Assembly (NCBI RefSeq): GCF_004210375.1
Contig: NC_134831.1
Coordinates: 930,001 to 994,000 of the forward strand
Length of the DNA: 64,000 bases
Source of the DNA: Tachypleus tridentatus
Taxonomy: Eukaryota > Arthropoda > Merostomata > Xiphosura > Limulidae
Reading direction: 5' to 3'
In this document: positions 44,801 to 56,360 of the stretch, piece by piece
How the letters are laid out: each line of letters starts with the position of its first letter
How positions within the stretch are numbered: the stretch's first letter is position 1
The notes under the pieces: model-generated
Told to the model about the DNA's origin: nothing
Databases searched by the model: none
The model's input: only the letters and a program-made list of their open reading frames with translations
Program-made: the position numbers and the translations under genes

Positions 44801-45624
44801 TCGGTCTGTCTCTTTCATTTTGCGTACTACGTTATCGTAACATATAGTATTGCTAGTGACAGAGTTTGTGAATTCCGAAACATAAACGTAAAGATTAGAT
44901 AGATGTTTTGTTTTGCGTGTCTGATTAAACTCTTCTCTCTCAACTTGATGAATCGGTCGTTATTTTATGCGTGAAAATATGGCGCCTCATGAAATCCATT
45001 CACACTGTTCTGCACCAGGACGTCATTGGCATTCTTCAAAGTGATATACTACTGGCAGTAGTCAAAATATATTCTGTTTTGTAATATGCATATTTATCGG
45101 TTATTCTCGTTAAATATAATGTAAGTTCGACTGTTAGAATATTGTTTTTGTTTTGATTCACAATATAGTTAGTAAGCATGGATTTCCTCTTTTTGTGTAT
45201 GTTTGATAATAACAGTGGACTTACGACTGAACCATATATAATCTTTAGACAAGGAAGAAATTATTTATACGGTTCAAAAACCGATAACTTATTGCATTTA
45301 CGGTTAACGTTCAAACCAGTATACAGCGCGGTGGAGTAACAAGAAAAATACAACTTTCTACAGCGGTTATTTCAAATGATTTCTCCACCAATCATCGGCA
45401 TTTTTCAATAAGTTGATTGGTCTCTATAAAACAGTTTTAAGTTTGATACTTAACGATACTTTAAATTCAGCGGATTTTTCCGGTTTTGAAATAATCTAGA
45501 AAAATAAGGCTGCACTTAAATCTATGTTCAGGCGTAACACAATTCGTCATAGATAGAGCTTCGAAACAGCTACAGAGAGTTTATATTATAGAGGTGTGAA
45601 ATAGGCACACAAACCTACAAAAAT
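44801..45624. other. no gene recognised
   Basis: This is unique sequence with normal CpG. I see no repeat or coding feature. Confidence 0.45.
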
Positions 45625-45880
45625 CTGCTTCGAATTACACAAGCGCTACCTGCGCTAGGCCGTCCCTAATTTTGAACTACTACGCCAGAGGGAGGGAAGT
45701 TAATCGAGAATAGTCACCGTTAACTCTGCGACTGCTCTAATCAAACAGTGGGATTTGACTTTCAGTCCCATAACAAACCAATGTTCACAAAATGCAGAAC
45801 GTGTTGTTGTTTTTTGTAACGGGGACACAAACCGTGGGTTCTCAGATTTATAACCCTCCACTTCAACCATTAAAACCACG
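45625..45880 (-). mobile_element. SINE-B copy, diverged
   Basis: The plus strand shows gaattacacaagcgctacct, gctaggccgtccctaatttt, aacagtgggatttgactttc and a head complement gggttctcagatttataacc. Confidence 0.6.
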
Positions 45881-47085
45881 TCTACAATTTATGAACTATG
45901 TAAACTTGATCTTCCATCGCTGGGGCGCGCGTGCGGTTACTCTCCTAATCAGATTGTCGTGTCAATAGTCTAGTGGTGACACCTATCCAGCATTGTAAAT
46001 AACAGCGTCAGTATATTATGCTTTTATTAGCAGTCTTATGGCGTTATTAAGTATACCCTAAAACTGTTATATCTTATGTACCTTTAGCCTGAAATAGTCA
46101 CAGTTTTATCTCAAACATATAAATAGCAACATCAGGACGTGCCAAATTAATGTGAATCTCTTACACAGCATACTTTGTAAACTCTATTAAAACCAAGTGA
46201 AGGTACACAAAACATTGTGTATTTATACACGCATCTTAATCAGTATGGAGCCTATATTTTACGTAGAAAAGTCGTAACACTTATCTGTTTCTCACAGAGC
46301 GTATTCTGTCAATTACTAAACATGTAAAGTAAGAAACATTTTCCATATCCGCTGGATAAAAATTTGTTCTGTGTCACCTGTAGGTCAATAAATAGGTAAT
46401 ATATCAAATCAAGCCGATAGATAGATAGCTCTTTAACTCGCTCACAGTGGAAAATATGCATGTATGATCAAACTATGCAGTTAGATATATATTTACACAT
46501 TTTTCATTTTACCTTGCATATGAAGACACAGGATAAGGTTAGGAAAACCTGCATTCTGTACCCACCCACGAAACCGGTGTATTTATACATATGAACCCAT
46601 CTCACAATGAGAAACACATTTCTGAGAGCTCGTTTTTCAATTAAAAGTTGTTTAACGTACTTACATGACGTCTATTTTGCCCCACCTCCCAGAGAAAGAA
46701 AACATGCACGAATTTTAAAAGCATGTAATAAATATTTTTTGACTCAAACTAAACCATCTAGATTGATCAGAACTAAATATTAGCCTAATAAGAAACATAA
46801 CTGATTAAATATAGTGCTTATATTCTTTCTTATAATGATTAGAATGCGCTGTTTCACCAACTTCACTGTTAACATTTTCGGTCATAATCCCAGTACTTTC
46901 AGCTTAGCTAGCAGACTTATAAGCCTAAATCTACGGACATTAACAATACAGAATAATGCGTTAATAACAATATCATGATGATAGTTTGAAAATATTAAAA
47001 ACAGGTATGAAAAATTCTAATCAGTATACTCAGTAAATGCTATACAAACATTCGAACCCAACGCAAAGTACTGAATCGGGCACAT
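45881..47085. other. no gene recognised
   Basis: This is unique AT-rich sequence without supported features. Confidence 0.45.
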
Positions 47086-47097
47086 CATCAGCATGTT

Positions 47098-47138
47098 TGT
47101 TTTTAAATTTCGCGCAAAGCTACACAAGGGCTATCTGC
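47098..47138 (-). mobile_element. 41-bp SINE tail scrap with imperfect 12-bp target-site duplication
   Basis: tgtttttaaatttcgcgcaa, then agctacacaagggctatctg, is the SINE-A 3' end in minus orientation. Flanks catcagcatgtt (47086-47097) and catcaaaatgtt (47139-47150) match at 10 of 12 positions, as expected of an aged duplication. Confidence 0.75.
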
Positions 47139-47150
47139 CATCAAAATGTT

Positions 47151-48006
47151 AGTACATTAAAAGGAACAACTTTCAATATTTATTTGTTGTTACATTATTT
47201 AATCATAATGAACTATATATTACTGTGTTCTTTCAATAACTGAAATCTTTGTTAACAGATCGTAAAGTAAATGTTGTAAACTATGGAGCAGTTTGTGATT
47301 TATATCTGTGGAAGAATTATTCAAAAGAAAACTTTACATTTGCTAAAATAGAATACATTTAATAACCAGAATAACAGTATTTGAAGCTTATTTTTAAAAT
47401 TCACGTCACATATAATAAATATACAGGTTTTGTAACGTTTTTCTTGTGGTTCCAAATCGATAAACTTGGTGTGGGTTTACATTATGTCTCGAAGCTAGTG
47501 ATTTTTTTTTCTTCTATATTTCAAAGGAACATGTAAAATAAGAGCTCGACGTGAATAAATTGGGATAAACTTAAAGCGAACATTATTCGGTTAGAAAGAA
47601 ACACGTTAATGCTTTTCGTTGGATTCATAATTCAAGTTGTTGACATTGAAAACAGAGAAACCAGCGATACTGGAAACACGGTAACAAAGTTTAATCGATC
47701 TAAACATGATAACTGTTTTATAAACTGGTCTTATTTAATAAACTATATTTGTTACAGTCTACCTTAGTTTTAGCCCCCACCCCGAAAAAAAAAAATCAGA
47801 GAAGATTCTTTTCTATCTTTTTATTCTTGTAACTTTTCTTCTGAAATTACTTCAGAGAAGTTCCCAGGAAAAAGGTTTTTATTCCCGTCTGGACAGTAAA
47901 AGCAGACAGTATGTATTAATAACAGTGTATTTCTGATAAACCTGAATGGAGATTTCTAGAAATTTCTACTAAACTTATTCCGCAATATAATTTAAATCTT
48001 TCCTCC
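47151..48006. other. no gene recognised
   Basis: This is unique sequence including an A-run near 47786-47796. I see nothing coding. Confidence 0.45.
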
Positions 48007-48013
48007 TTCTCGT

Positions 48014-48290
48014 GGGCCCGGCATGGCCAAGCGTGTTAAGGCGTACGACTCGTAATCTGATGGTCGCGGGTTCGCATCCCCGTCGCGCCAAACATGCTCG
48101 CCCTTTCAGCCGTGGGGGCGTTATACTGTGACGGTCAATCCCATTATTCGTTGGTAAAAGAGTAGCCCAAGAGTTGGCGGTGGGTGGTGATGATTAGCTG
48201 CCTCCCTCTAGGCTTACACTGCTAAATTAGGGACGGCTAGTACAGATAGCCCTCGAGTTGCTTTGTACGAAATTCAAAAAAACAAACACA
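48014..48290 (+). mobile_element. SINE-A copy, full length, with 7-bp target-site duplication
   Basis: The canonical head gggcccggcatggccaagcg, cgactcgtaatctgatggtc, the near-perfect B box gcgggttcgcatcccc, the body and a tail with aaacaaacaca are present. ttctcgt at 48007-48013 recurs at 48292-48298. This looks like one of the younger copies. Confidence 0.95.
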
Positions 48291-48604
48291 ATTCTCGTAC
48301 GGTTATTGACAACATGAAACCATTCCTCTATCAGTTTTGTAACCCCTCCCAATTTTGCAATCTATTATTTATTTATGCACAGACATCTCGAAAAAGACCT
48401 ATTTGATTTTTATGTATGAATTTTTTAATTTGACGTGTACGCTAGAGGACCTTCGCACCCGCCAAAACACAGGTGCTCGCCTCCCGTTAATAATGGAATC
48501 TCTTCGTAGCACGTTTGTCAGTGCACAGTAGAAGGTGGTGTGTCACCGTTCCTAATTCCGAACCACTGGTCAAAAACGGGCAATCGCTCGACACTAACCA
48601 TGTT

Positions 48605-48755
48605 ATCTCACTATTCGTTGGTAAAAGAGCAGCCCAAGAGTTGGCGGTAGGTGGTGATGACTAGCTGTATTCCCTCTAGTCTTGTACTACTAAATTAGAG
48701 ACTACTAGCGCAGATAGCCCTCGTGTAACTTTTCGCAAAATTAAAAAAACAAACT
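48605..48755 (+). mobile_element. SINE-A copy, 5'-truncated
   Basis: The 3' half only is present: tctcactattcgttggtaaa, ggcggtaggtggtgatgact, a body ending tagcgcagatagccctcgtg and an A-rich tail. Confidence 0.9.
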
Positions 48756-51700
48756 AATATCTTACACTAAAGGAGCTTGCCACAGGGTTTCTTCCACCCT
48801 ATACTGTGTCCTCAAGGTCCGTTTAGTAATAATGCCCCAAATTCTACTTTTGAAACAACAAGAGAAACTTATCACTCCAAAATTCCTGCCATTTTTTAAT
48901 TCCCTTGTTCTGCTGCATATTGTAACAAACTAGCGTAACAGTCCATCAAATATGACGGGGCAAGTACTACCACCCCCACCCCATACAATACTCTAACGTC
49001 ACATGCTGTAGCTAACTGAAATAAACAAGTTTTGCAAAATCAAGCTTGACTAACAGTGAGGCAGAAAAATGTCTGTTTCTTTGTGGGCCAGTCAAAGGTA
49101 AGATCATTCACGAAATGGTGTCGTGGCGTATTCACAAAAGAATTATTGGCAAAAAATAGATTAACAGTTTTAACACGTAGAAAAGCCATCGTGTTTTGGT
49201 AACATTCCGTTCCAACAATGGCTTTTATGTCATTTCTCCTAGCAACAAAATTATAACCTAATATTGTTTTTAGTCTATAAAATGAAATGTAGAGACAACA
49301 AGATTTGAAAAAAAAACCTGTTGATTTATTAATTTAGAGGCTCCGTTAATGAATTTCATTTACAAGATTTCACGGCACGCGCGCACCCCCCCCCCTTTCA
49401 CCTCCATCCCTAAAATCGTAATAGCCAGAAAGTAATAAATGAATATTGGCTTTTCTGTAGATTATATTAAATGATATATGAGTCATACAACCAGTTTATA
49501 AAGATTGTCAATTGTCTGATAGGTCTATTTACTAAAGTATCCTTCGTCAAATATAAAATTACAAATTGTGAAAGTACGTGCGCTGTTAGGCCTAATTTTC
49601 CCACGTCAGATTTAGGTGTATCTAGTGTCATAAGTGTAGAAACCTGAGAGTATGAAATCCAAACTAATCGTAACATAAAAGTTAAAATATATTTTGACGA
49701 TAAATAAAATACTTATCTATATCAAATTCTGTGTAGTGTTTTGAATATACAATTTCAACAATGAACATTCCGCTTAACTTTGTTTCTATGTGATACGAAT
49801 GCTACAGTTAGGCTTAGGTACTTAGTTTACAAAATACTTTTTTTGAAGTGTTAGTTATTTACATTGAATATTATACAGACAAAATATACACTATGTAGAC
49901 ATATTCGGTTATGAACAGTATAGACGAAGTTATAGTTTGAGGGTTTAAGAAAACTTAGCATTTTCATGAAACCCCAGTATGTGGCATCTCGCCTGGGATG
50001 GAAAAAATAAAACGCAATTTATACTCAACACTTTCAATTACTGTAGTTTATTTAAAGTGAAGAATGTTTTTGTGGTCTGTGGCTTGGCACTTGTACGACG
50101 ACGATTTGATTTTATTAATGGTAACTCAATCGACCAACTTGAGCAACGAGAAAACGTGTTTGTGTATAACTACGTCTTTTTAAAAACAGAGACTATTCCT
50201 TGCAGCGGCACAAATACAAGTCTATGGACTTGTGACGCTTTAAACCGAGTTTCGATACCTTCAGTGTGATAAACCAACACAAACTAAATTCAAATTTTAG
50301 TTGTTCTGCCATTTCTCGCAACCGCGCACAGTAACCCTAAAAACTAACCCTAATACAAACAAACCTATGAACTAATAAAATAAATCAATTTAACTCCTAA
50401 AGTTTTCATAACATTTACATCGTTTGATTTAAGACATTTCAAACGTGGTCTTTAAATCAAAGTAAGTTGCATCTTTAAAAAAAGTATTTGCAAAACCGAT
50501 CGTATGTTACAAGATATAAATTTTCACTTCACTGATATTAACCTTAGAAATTTTTCTTGTGTGCATTATTTTCGATAATCACATATTACAATGAAACACA
50601 CTCGAATAGCCCGAAGATTCAAACAAAAAGCATTATTGTAAAAGACAACACGTTCAGTTTAGGTAACGGCTAACATACTTCACTCTATACGTGATCCCAA
50701 ACAACAATTATTTCGAGTGGAGGAAGCGTTCTGATAAGGTGGGTTACAACAATGTGCGTCTACTTGGTGTGTGGTATGCAGCAGTTGTCAGTTTAGCCGT
50801 GTGTGAAAAATATAGATTTGTATAAAAGAATTTAGTTACATTGTAGTACCTTATGCACTGGAAAATTCACAGATAACGTCACCAACATAGTCGATTCTTA
50901 CAGTTCATGTGCATGTTACGTTTTTATAAATGAAACCTTCGTTTAGAAACTGACGCTGTCTGATACTGATAAAGCAGACGCGAGATAAAAGCGAAAAACT
51001 GAGTTGAATCAAAACCTTTGTTGTTTTTATTGTTAGAACTCTACGTCCAAGAACAAGTCTCGATGCAGACGAAGGAGACAGAGAGAGGAGGCAAGCTGAA
51101 CAGTATATGTGATCTCCTACACCGAGAGTGTTTCTACCGTTCTGGCAAGAAATTCTCCGGAGAAACATTACACAGCAGCTGATGACCAGTCATTAATCCA
51201 CCGTAAATGACAAGATAGCCAACCGCCACCTTGGTGTTAAACTGTTCACAAACTGGTTGTTACTGATATCTCATTGTCTTATGTATTTTGCCCCTTGACT
51301 ATGTGTAATTGAAAAATAAAACAGTATTGCAGAATCTGAGACGGTGTAGTTTTTTTTTCTTTGTTAATAATTATGAAAAATACGGAAGACGAATCACAAA
51401 GTATTCATTATCTATAACTTCTGATCAAAAGAAAAGCCTACCAGGACTAAAAGCTAACCCAGTGATTGGTATAGTTAGTTTGACATAGCGGTATGTCGAG
51501 GACTGTGTATTATCATAGCAGAAAATGTCATTAGATTAGAATGCTTAATTCAGTACTCTTCGTTGCTGGCGATATTTTCGGACTTAAACCCGATATGTAC
51601 ATCACGAGTTTGGCAATTTCGGGCATTTTGATTGGCCCAACTTGACACACTAAAGTAACAATGCAAAGTAATTCTGATAAAACAAGATTTAATAAAGTAT

Positions 51701-52470
51701 ATTATTAAACATCATAAGTCGAAGGAATTTTAAACCCACAAGTCTCTGCATCCTGTGAACGAGATTTTGTGGAAAGGGTTTTGTCATTACTAGTTTTATC
51801 GAGTTTGATTTGCGAAGATGTCATATTTCGTGTCTATGTCCACTATGTTTTCGTGTGGTCAAGTGTTTCATTTCAGAACAAGTATGGTTTAGTGTTTTAA
51901 AAGTTACAATAATGAGAACTTTTACATCCAGTAGCCACTGTTTATCAAATACTTAAAACATAATATGTATTTTGTTTTAGCAATAGACAAAATAATTTGT
52001 TTTGTACTGTATAGAGACCACTTTCACACAGATGGGAAGTGATGTTGTTGCTACTTGTGGAAAAGCTATACTCACTTTTTTTTCTTTTTTTTTCAGATGC
52101 CCTTCTACTCATTTTTCTAGATGATCTAGCGTTAGCTTGCCAGACTATTCATTCGACGTATCTCGTTGTCACACAAACGCGTTCAGCACTTTGGGGCGCT
52201 ATGAGAGTGGCAGTCAAAGCCCACTATTTATTCAAATAAATGTAGCCAAAGATATGCCAGTTGGTGCTGTTGATTAGCTGTCTTACTGTCGTCCCAAGTC
52301 AGATCTGAGTTTCGATGCTCCTTGGCGAACAAAGTGCAGATGGCTTGTTGTTTAGCTTCAGAAATAAAAATCTCTAACTAGTAAAATGTCTTTACAACCC
52401 GACTGGTAGTTTTATAGTTAAGGTTTAAGTACATTAAGAGGAATGGAGAAAAAGAGAGAGAGATTGTATG
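48756..52470. other. largest SINE-poor stretch of the right half; no gene recognised
   Basis: Only SINE-C scraps are seen, at 50219-50262 (ccgagtttcgataccttcag) and 52305-52365 (gagtttcgatgctccttggc, gcagatggcttgttg). A C-run lies near 49386-49397. A frame at 52039-52239 follows a strong pyrimidine tract and cag at about 52096. Another at 50905-51168 (-) is Ser/Leu-rich. Neither resembles a known protein. A polyadenylation-like AATAAA lies near 51313. Confidence 0.4.
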
Positions 52471-52721
52471 TTTTGAATTTCGCGCAAAGCTACACTAGTC
52501 GTCCCAAATTTAGCAGTGTAAGACTAGAGGGAGGCAGCTAGTCATCACCACCGATCGCCAACTCTTAGGCTACTCTTTTACCAACGAATAGTGGGATTGA
52601 CCGTCACATTATAACGCCTCCACGGCTTTAAGGACGAGCACGTTTGGTGTGACAGGGATTCGAACCCGCGACCCTCAGATTACGAGTCGAGTGCTTTAAC
52701 CACCTGGCCATGCCGGGTTCC
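52471..52721 (-). mobile_element. SINE-A copy, near full length, 6-bp target-site duplication
   Basis: In minus orientation from ttttgaatttcgcgcaaagc to ccacctggccatgccgggtt, with an exact B-box complement ggattcgaacccgcgacc. A short deletion follows ctacac. tgtatg flanks both sides (52465-52470, 52722-52727). Confidence 0.94.
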
Positions 52722-53188
52722 TGTATGGGTATATAAAGGAAATTGAAAAATTTCAAAACTGAAAAAAAAATTGATTCTGTTGGAATAAGTTGTGTCACTC
52801 ATAACTAGTAATTCAAGTAGGAATGACTTGTAACATATTTCACTTTAACTTTCATACTGGGTTTATTAAAGTGTCTAATTCGCAGCCCACTAGCGCATAC
52901 AGTTGCGAGCGTGCTTAATGAGAATTTGTCTCAGAAGAAACAATCCCCCCTCACTCTCCCATGGGAAAACCCAGTACAATTCGTGTTACACCAAGAACAG
53001 CGAATGATTATTTTTCAAATGAAAAATAAACAAACCTTCACGGATAGAAATGCACCGTCTATATAGACCTTTGGATATAAACTCATACGCAGAATGCCAT
53101 TAAGCACTGTCTGTGTATAACAACAAACAGCACAAAAATACAAGTGTACTCCGTCAGCAAAAACATTAAGAACTAAGTACAGGAGTTT
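52722..53188. other. no gene recognised
   Basis: This is unique sequence with an A8 run and no supported feature. Confidence 0.45.
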
Positions 53189-53247
53189 TCACATCGCTAA
53201 AAACCGGGTTTCAATACCCGTGGTGTGCTCAATTAAAAAAAACAAAA
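53189..53247 (+). mobile_element. 59-bp internally deleted SINE-C scrap with perfect 10-bp target-site duplication
   Basis: The insert holds cgctaaaaaccgggtttcaa, tacccgtggtg, then jumps to tgctcaatt and an A-rich tail. The middle gcagatagccc part of SINE-C is missing. acaggagttt flanks it at 53179-53188 and 53248-53257. Confidence 0.82.
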
Positions 53248-53257
53248 CAGGAGTTTC

Positions 53258-54393
53258 CAAAACGACCTCATCACTGTTGTAGCTGATCCTCGCCTCAGTG
53301 TATACACAGGAAAAGACAACCTACACTAGATACTTATTATGCGTATTATAGTACCAGGTCTCACTCATGTGTGGTAGGTAATAATAAAAGCAGGTTGTTA
53401 AGGTTAGATCTTGATACTGTGGAGGCAATATGTGGGCGCCACACTTTATTCTGTGTAGAAGGCGTATCAGTTTAAACCCATAACTTTTTTTATGAAGATA
53501 CAGGGAGTAATTAACTTATGGTAATTAATGATATAGCAGTGTAAGAATTTGATATAATCTACGTGCACCATAAGATTAAAACGTGTGTAACTCGCACTCG
53601 TACAATGTCCCCTTCGTACACTAAAATAACGTTATAGGAGTGGTGAGGGTATTACACGTTGGCTTGACAAAATTACCGTAAGAAATTCAAACCAAGTTTC
53701 ATGTACATCACTGTAGAAAACAGAAATATAAATAAGACACGCTGCCAAGAATAATGATTCCTAAAACTGAAAAAAAGAAAGTCCCTTATTAAGAGAAAGT
53801 TTAAATGAAATTTCCTTTTTCGCATACCAAGAGTAAGATTCAAAATCCTTTTTTCGCGTCTCAGAAGTCGGGTTCAAAAGGAAAAGTCACGTTAAGCCTC
53901 ACTTGGGGCCAGACAGCTGGAGAATGTTTGAGAGACTATAAATCAAAAGACACTAACGCAACTAAGAGGTCGTTAAAAACTCGGAAACCTAAAACATGGC
54001 GGCAGTAAAATTCTGCTCTCTGTACTTTTTAAAGCAAGATAATGTTATTTAATAATCATGGTTATCTCGTTGAATTTTATTAAAAAATATAAAACGAAAC
54101 CGGAATTTCAATGTACAGCTTAATCTTGGCCTTGCTCTGCGTTGTTTTTCTGTTGGTAAACCAGACATATTAGTCATTCATAAATTACTTTTCTCTCGGT
54201 GTGTTAGCTGTAGCCAGTGATATATTGTACATACTTGTTTTTAACGCAACCACAGTAGTTGACACTTAACCAGACTAATGTACAGTTAGTTAACTAAAGT
54301 GTTACGGAAATGCTCGCGTTTGTCCGAAATAAAAAGTTTAATAAATGATCTAAAAGTGTAACGAATGATACTAAATATTACAGTTTCTTTTGT
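53258..54393. other. no gene recognised
   Basis: This is unique sequence. A Lys/Ser-rich frame at 53805-54008 (+) has no known motif. Confidence 0.4.
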
Positions 54394-54579
54394 AGGCGCT
54401 TAACATGGCCTGGTGTGAGGGCATTCAACTTGCAATCTGAAGGTAACGAGTTCGAATCCCCGACCTACCAAACATGCCTTTTCAGTCGTGGGGGCGTTAT
54501 AATGTATCAAACAATCCCCTTATTCGTTGGTAAAGCGTTAGCGTTGGGTGGTGATGACTCGCTGCCTTCCCTTTAGTCT
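54394..54579 (+). mobile_element. SINE-A copy, 3'-truncated left half of a dimer
   Basis: The diverged head aggcgcttaacatggcctgg and B box gagttcgaatccccgacc are followed by a shortened body that stops at ccctttagtct, exactly where the next copy starts. Confidence 0.9.
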
Positions 54580-54864
54580 GGGCCCGGCATGGCCAGGTAG
54601 TTAAGGCACTCGACTCGTAATCTGAGGGTCGCGGGTTCGAATCCCCGTCACACCAAACACACTTGCCTTTTCAGTCGTGGGGGCGTTATAATGTTACGAT
54701 CAATCCCACTATTCGTTGGCAAAAGAGTAGCCCAAGAATTGGCAATAGGTGGTGATGACTAGCTGCCTTCCCTCTAGTCTTACGCAGCTAAATTAGGGAC
54801 GGCTAGCACAGATAGCCATCGTGTAGCTTTACGCTTTACGCGAAAAATCAACTCAAACACAACC
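54580..54864 (+). mobile_element. SINE-A copy, full length, right half of a dimer
   Basis: Near-consensus head gggcccggcatggccaggta, gttaaggcactcgactcgta, exact B box cgggttcgaatccccg, complete body, and a tail with a small duplication (gctttacgctttacgcgaaa). It is much less diverged than its left partner. Confidence 0.95.
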
Positions 54865-55364
54865 AATCGTCCTGTTACACATATGTGACTAGAATCTGCT
54901 GTTACACGATGGTTCTGAATGATCTACTGCTTCACATATCTGACTATAGTAACAAATGTACCAATGACATTTTACTTTACACAATAAATAATGGAGCAAA
55001 TTTTCTTTAAACATTTATCACGACCCCTATCCTTTTGAAAAATTAAATTCTTTAAAACGAAGATTTTGGTTCAAACTTAATGAATACACGCTCTAAAATT
55101 ATGCCTATTTTAAAACTCAATTTATTAAACACAATGTAGATTTCATTTTAATACAAAGTTAGAATTAAAAAAACAGCAACATAAATCACAGTTTTTGTAT
55201 TTCAACTTGCACGATTTATACACATTGTCTAAAGCATTGTAAGCATAACCTGTTACTATACACACACACACATGTACAGTTACAGTGGAGGGACGACAAG
55301 ACAGAATTCGTTACTTGTTTAGATTTCATTGTCGCGTAACATAACTAATAACAACACGTTTTCT
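54865..55364. other. no gene recognised
   Basis: This is AT-rich unique sequence with a short (CA)n run near 55260-55271. Confidence 0.45.
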
Positions 55365-55491
55365 GCTTGTTTGTTTGAACTTAATCACAAGGCTATGCAA
55401 TGGGCTATCTGTGCTCTGCCCACCACGCATATCGAAACCTGGTTTCTAGCGTTGTAAATTTGAATACATGCCGCTGTGCCAATGGGGGGGG
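55365..55491 (-). mobile_element. SINE-C copy, well preserved
   Basis: The plus strand shows gcttgtttgtttgaacttaa, atgggctatctgtgctctgc, ccaccacgcatatcgaaacc, tggtttctagcgttgtaaat and atgccgctgtgccaatgggg. Confidence 0.92.
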
Positions 55492-55608
55492 TTCTGCTAC
55501 TAGCGTTATTGACAACATTATCAGATTCCTTATGATATATCTTTCATCCTATCCATCAAAAGCCAAACTGTTTTGATCTTTTTTTTTTCTGCAGCGTTTC
55601 GTTTGAAA

Positions 55609-55885
55609 AGCGGCCATGTTGGGCCTAGTGATTAAACATATTCATACTATGAATTCGAGGATTTGGTGGTCCGTCGTCATAAAATCGTATTCCGCACTCT
55701 GGGTCCTTGATGCATTATAAGAGATACAGCCAAGTCTCCTATTCAATCAGACAAGAGTAGCTCAAAAGTTGGCGGTGGATGCTATTGACTAGCTTGCCTT
55801 CCTTTTTTTATTCCATCAGTTCAAAAGCAGTGACGGCTATGCATGTACATTTTGTTTAGCTTGCGCGAAAATTCCAAGACAAACC
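55609..55885 (+). mobile_element. SINE-A/B-like copy, diverged
   Basis: The degraded head cggccatgttgggcctagtg, a weak B box gaattcgaggatttgg, body landmarks gttggcggtggatgctattg and agtgacggctatgc, and a clear tail gcgcgaaaattccaagacaa. Confidence 0.72.
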
Positions 55886-56137
55886 TAAAAACCTCTGAAA
55901 GCTGAACATTTCGGGGCGATTGTTTAAACTTCTACTTTTTACAACGTTTCACGTGAAACCTTATCTCTTGGTTATAAGCAATCGAACCAGAATAATAATT
56001 TCATTGTTTAAACTAACATGCAACGTGAACTTCCACTTCACTTGGTGATAAATAAACATTCAGTACAAAAAAAAAGTGTTTATGAAAGTACTTGTTAGAT
56101 TACTGTAATGTATATCATTGAAGCTGCACTACATAAT
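55886..56137. other. no gene recognised
   Basis: This is unique sequence with an A9 run near 56068-56076. Confidence 0.45.
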
Positions 56138-56360
56138 CCGGGCATGGTATAGTGGTTTGTGTGCCGGGCTGCGTATCTCAAAGTCAATCGTCTTGCCGTA
56201 GTGCTACTGAACATGTTCCGCATTTTTAACTGTGAGTACGATATAAAAATAACAGCCAATCCCTAACAAAGACATTATGACAGTAGGTGATCTTGAATGG
56301 TTGCCTATATCCTGGTGAACAACTCAAAATTAGGAACGGCTACACTTGAACCTCAAGGGG
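56138..56360 (+). mobile_element. SINE-B copy, diverged
   Basis: The head ccgggcatggtatagtggtt and tgtgccgggctgcgtatctc keep a good A box but lack a clear B box. The body has acagccaatccctaacaaag and aattaggaacggctac. Confidence 0.6.

Noticed and set aside
51308..51330. polyadenylation signal marking a gene end
   Set aside because: A single AATAAA is expected often in AT-rich DNA, and no upstream coding exon was found.
52039..52239. exon after a strong pyrimidine tract
   Set aside because: The tract and cag are convincing as an acceptor, but the following frame has no recognisable domain and no donor; pyrimidine tracts are common here.
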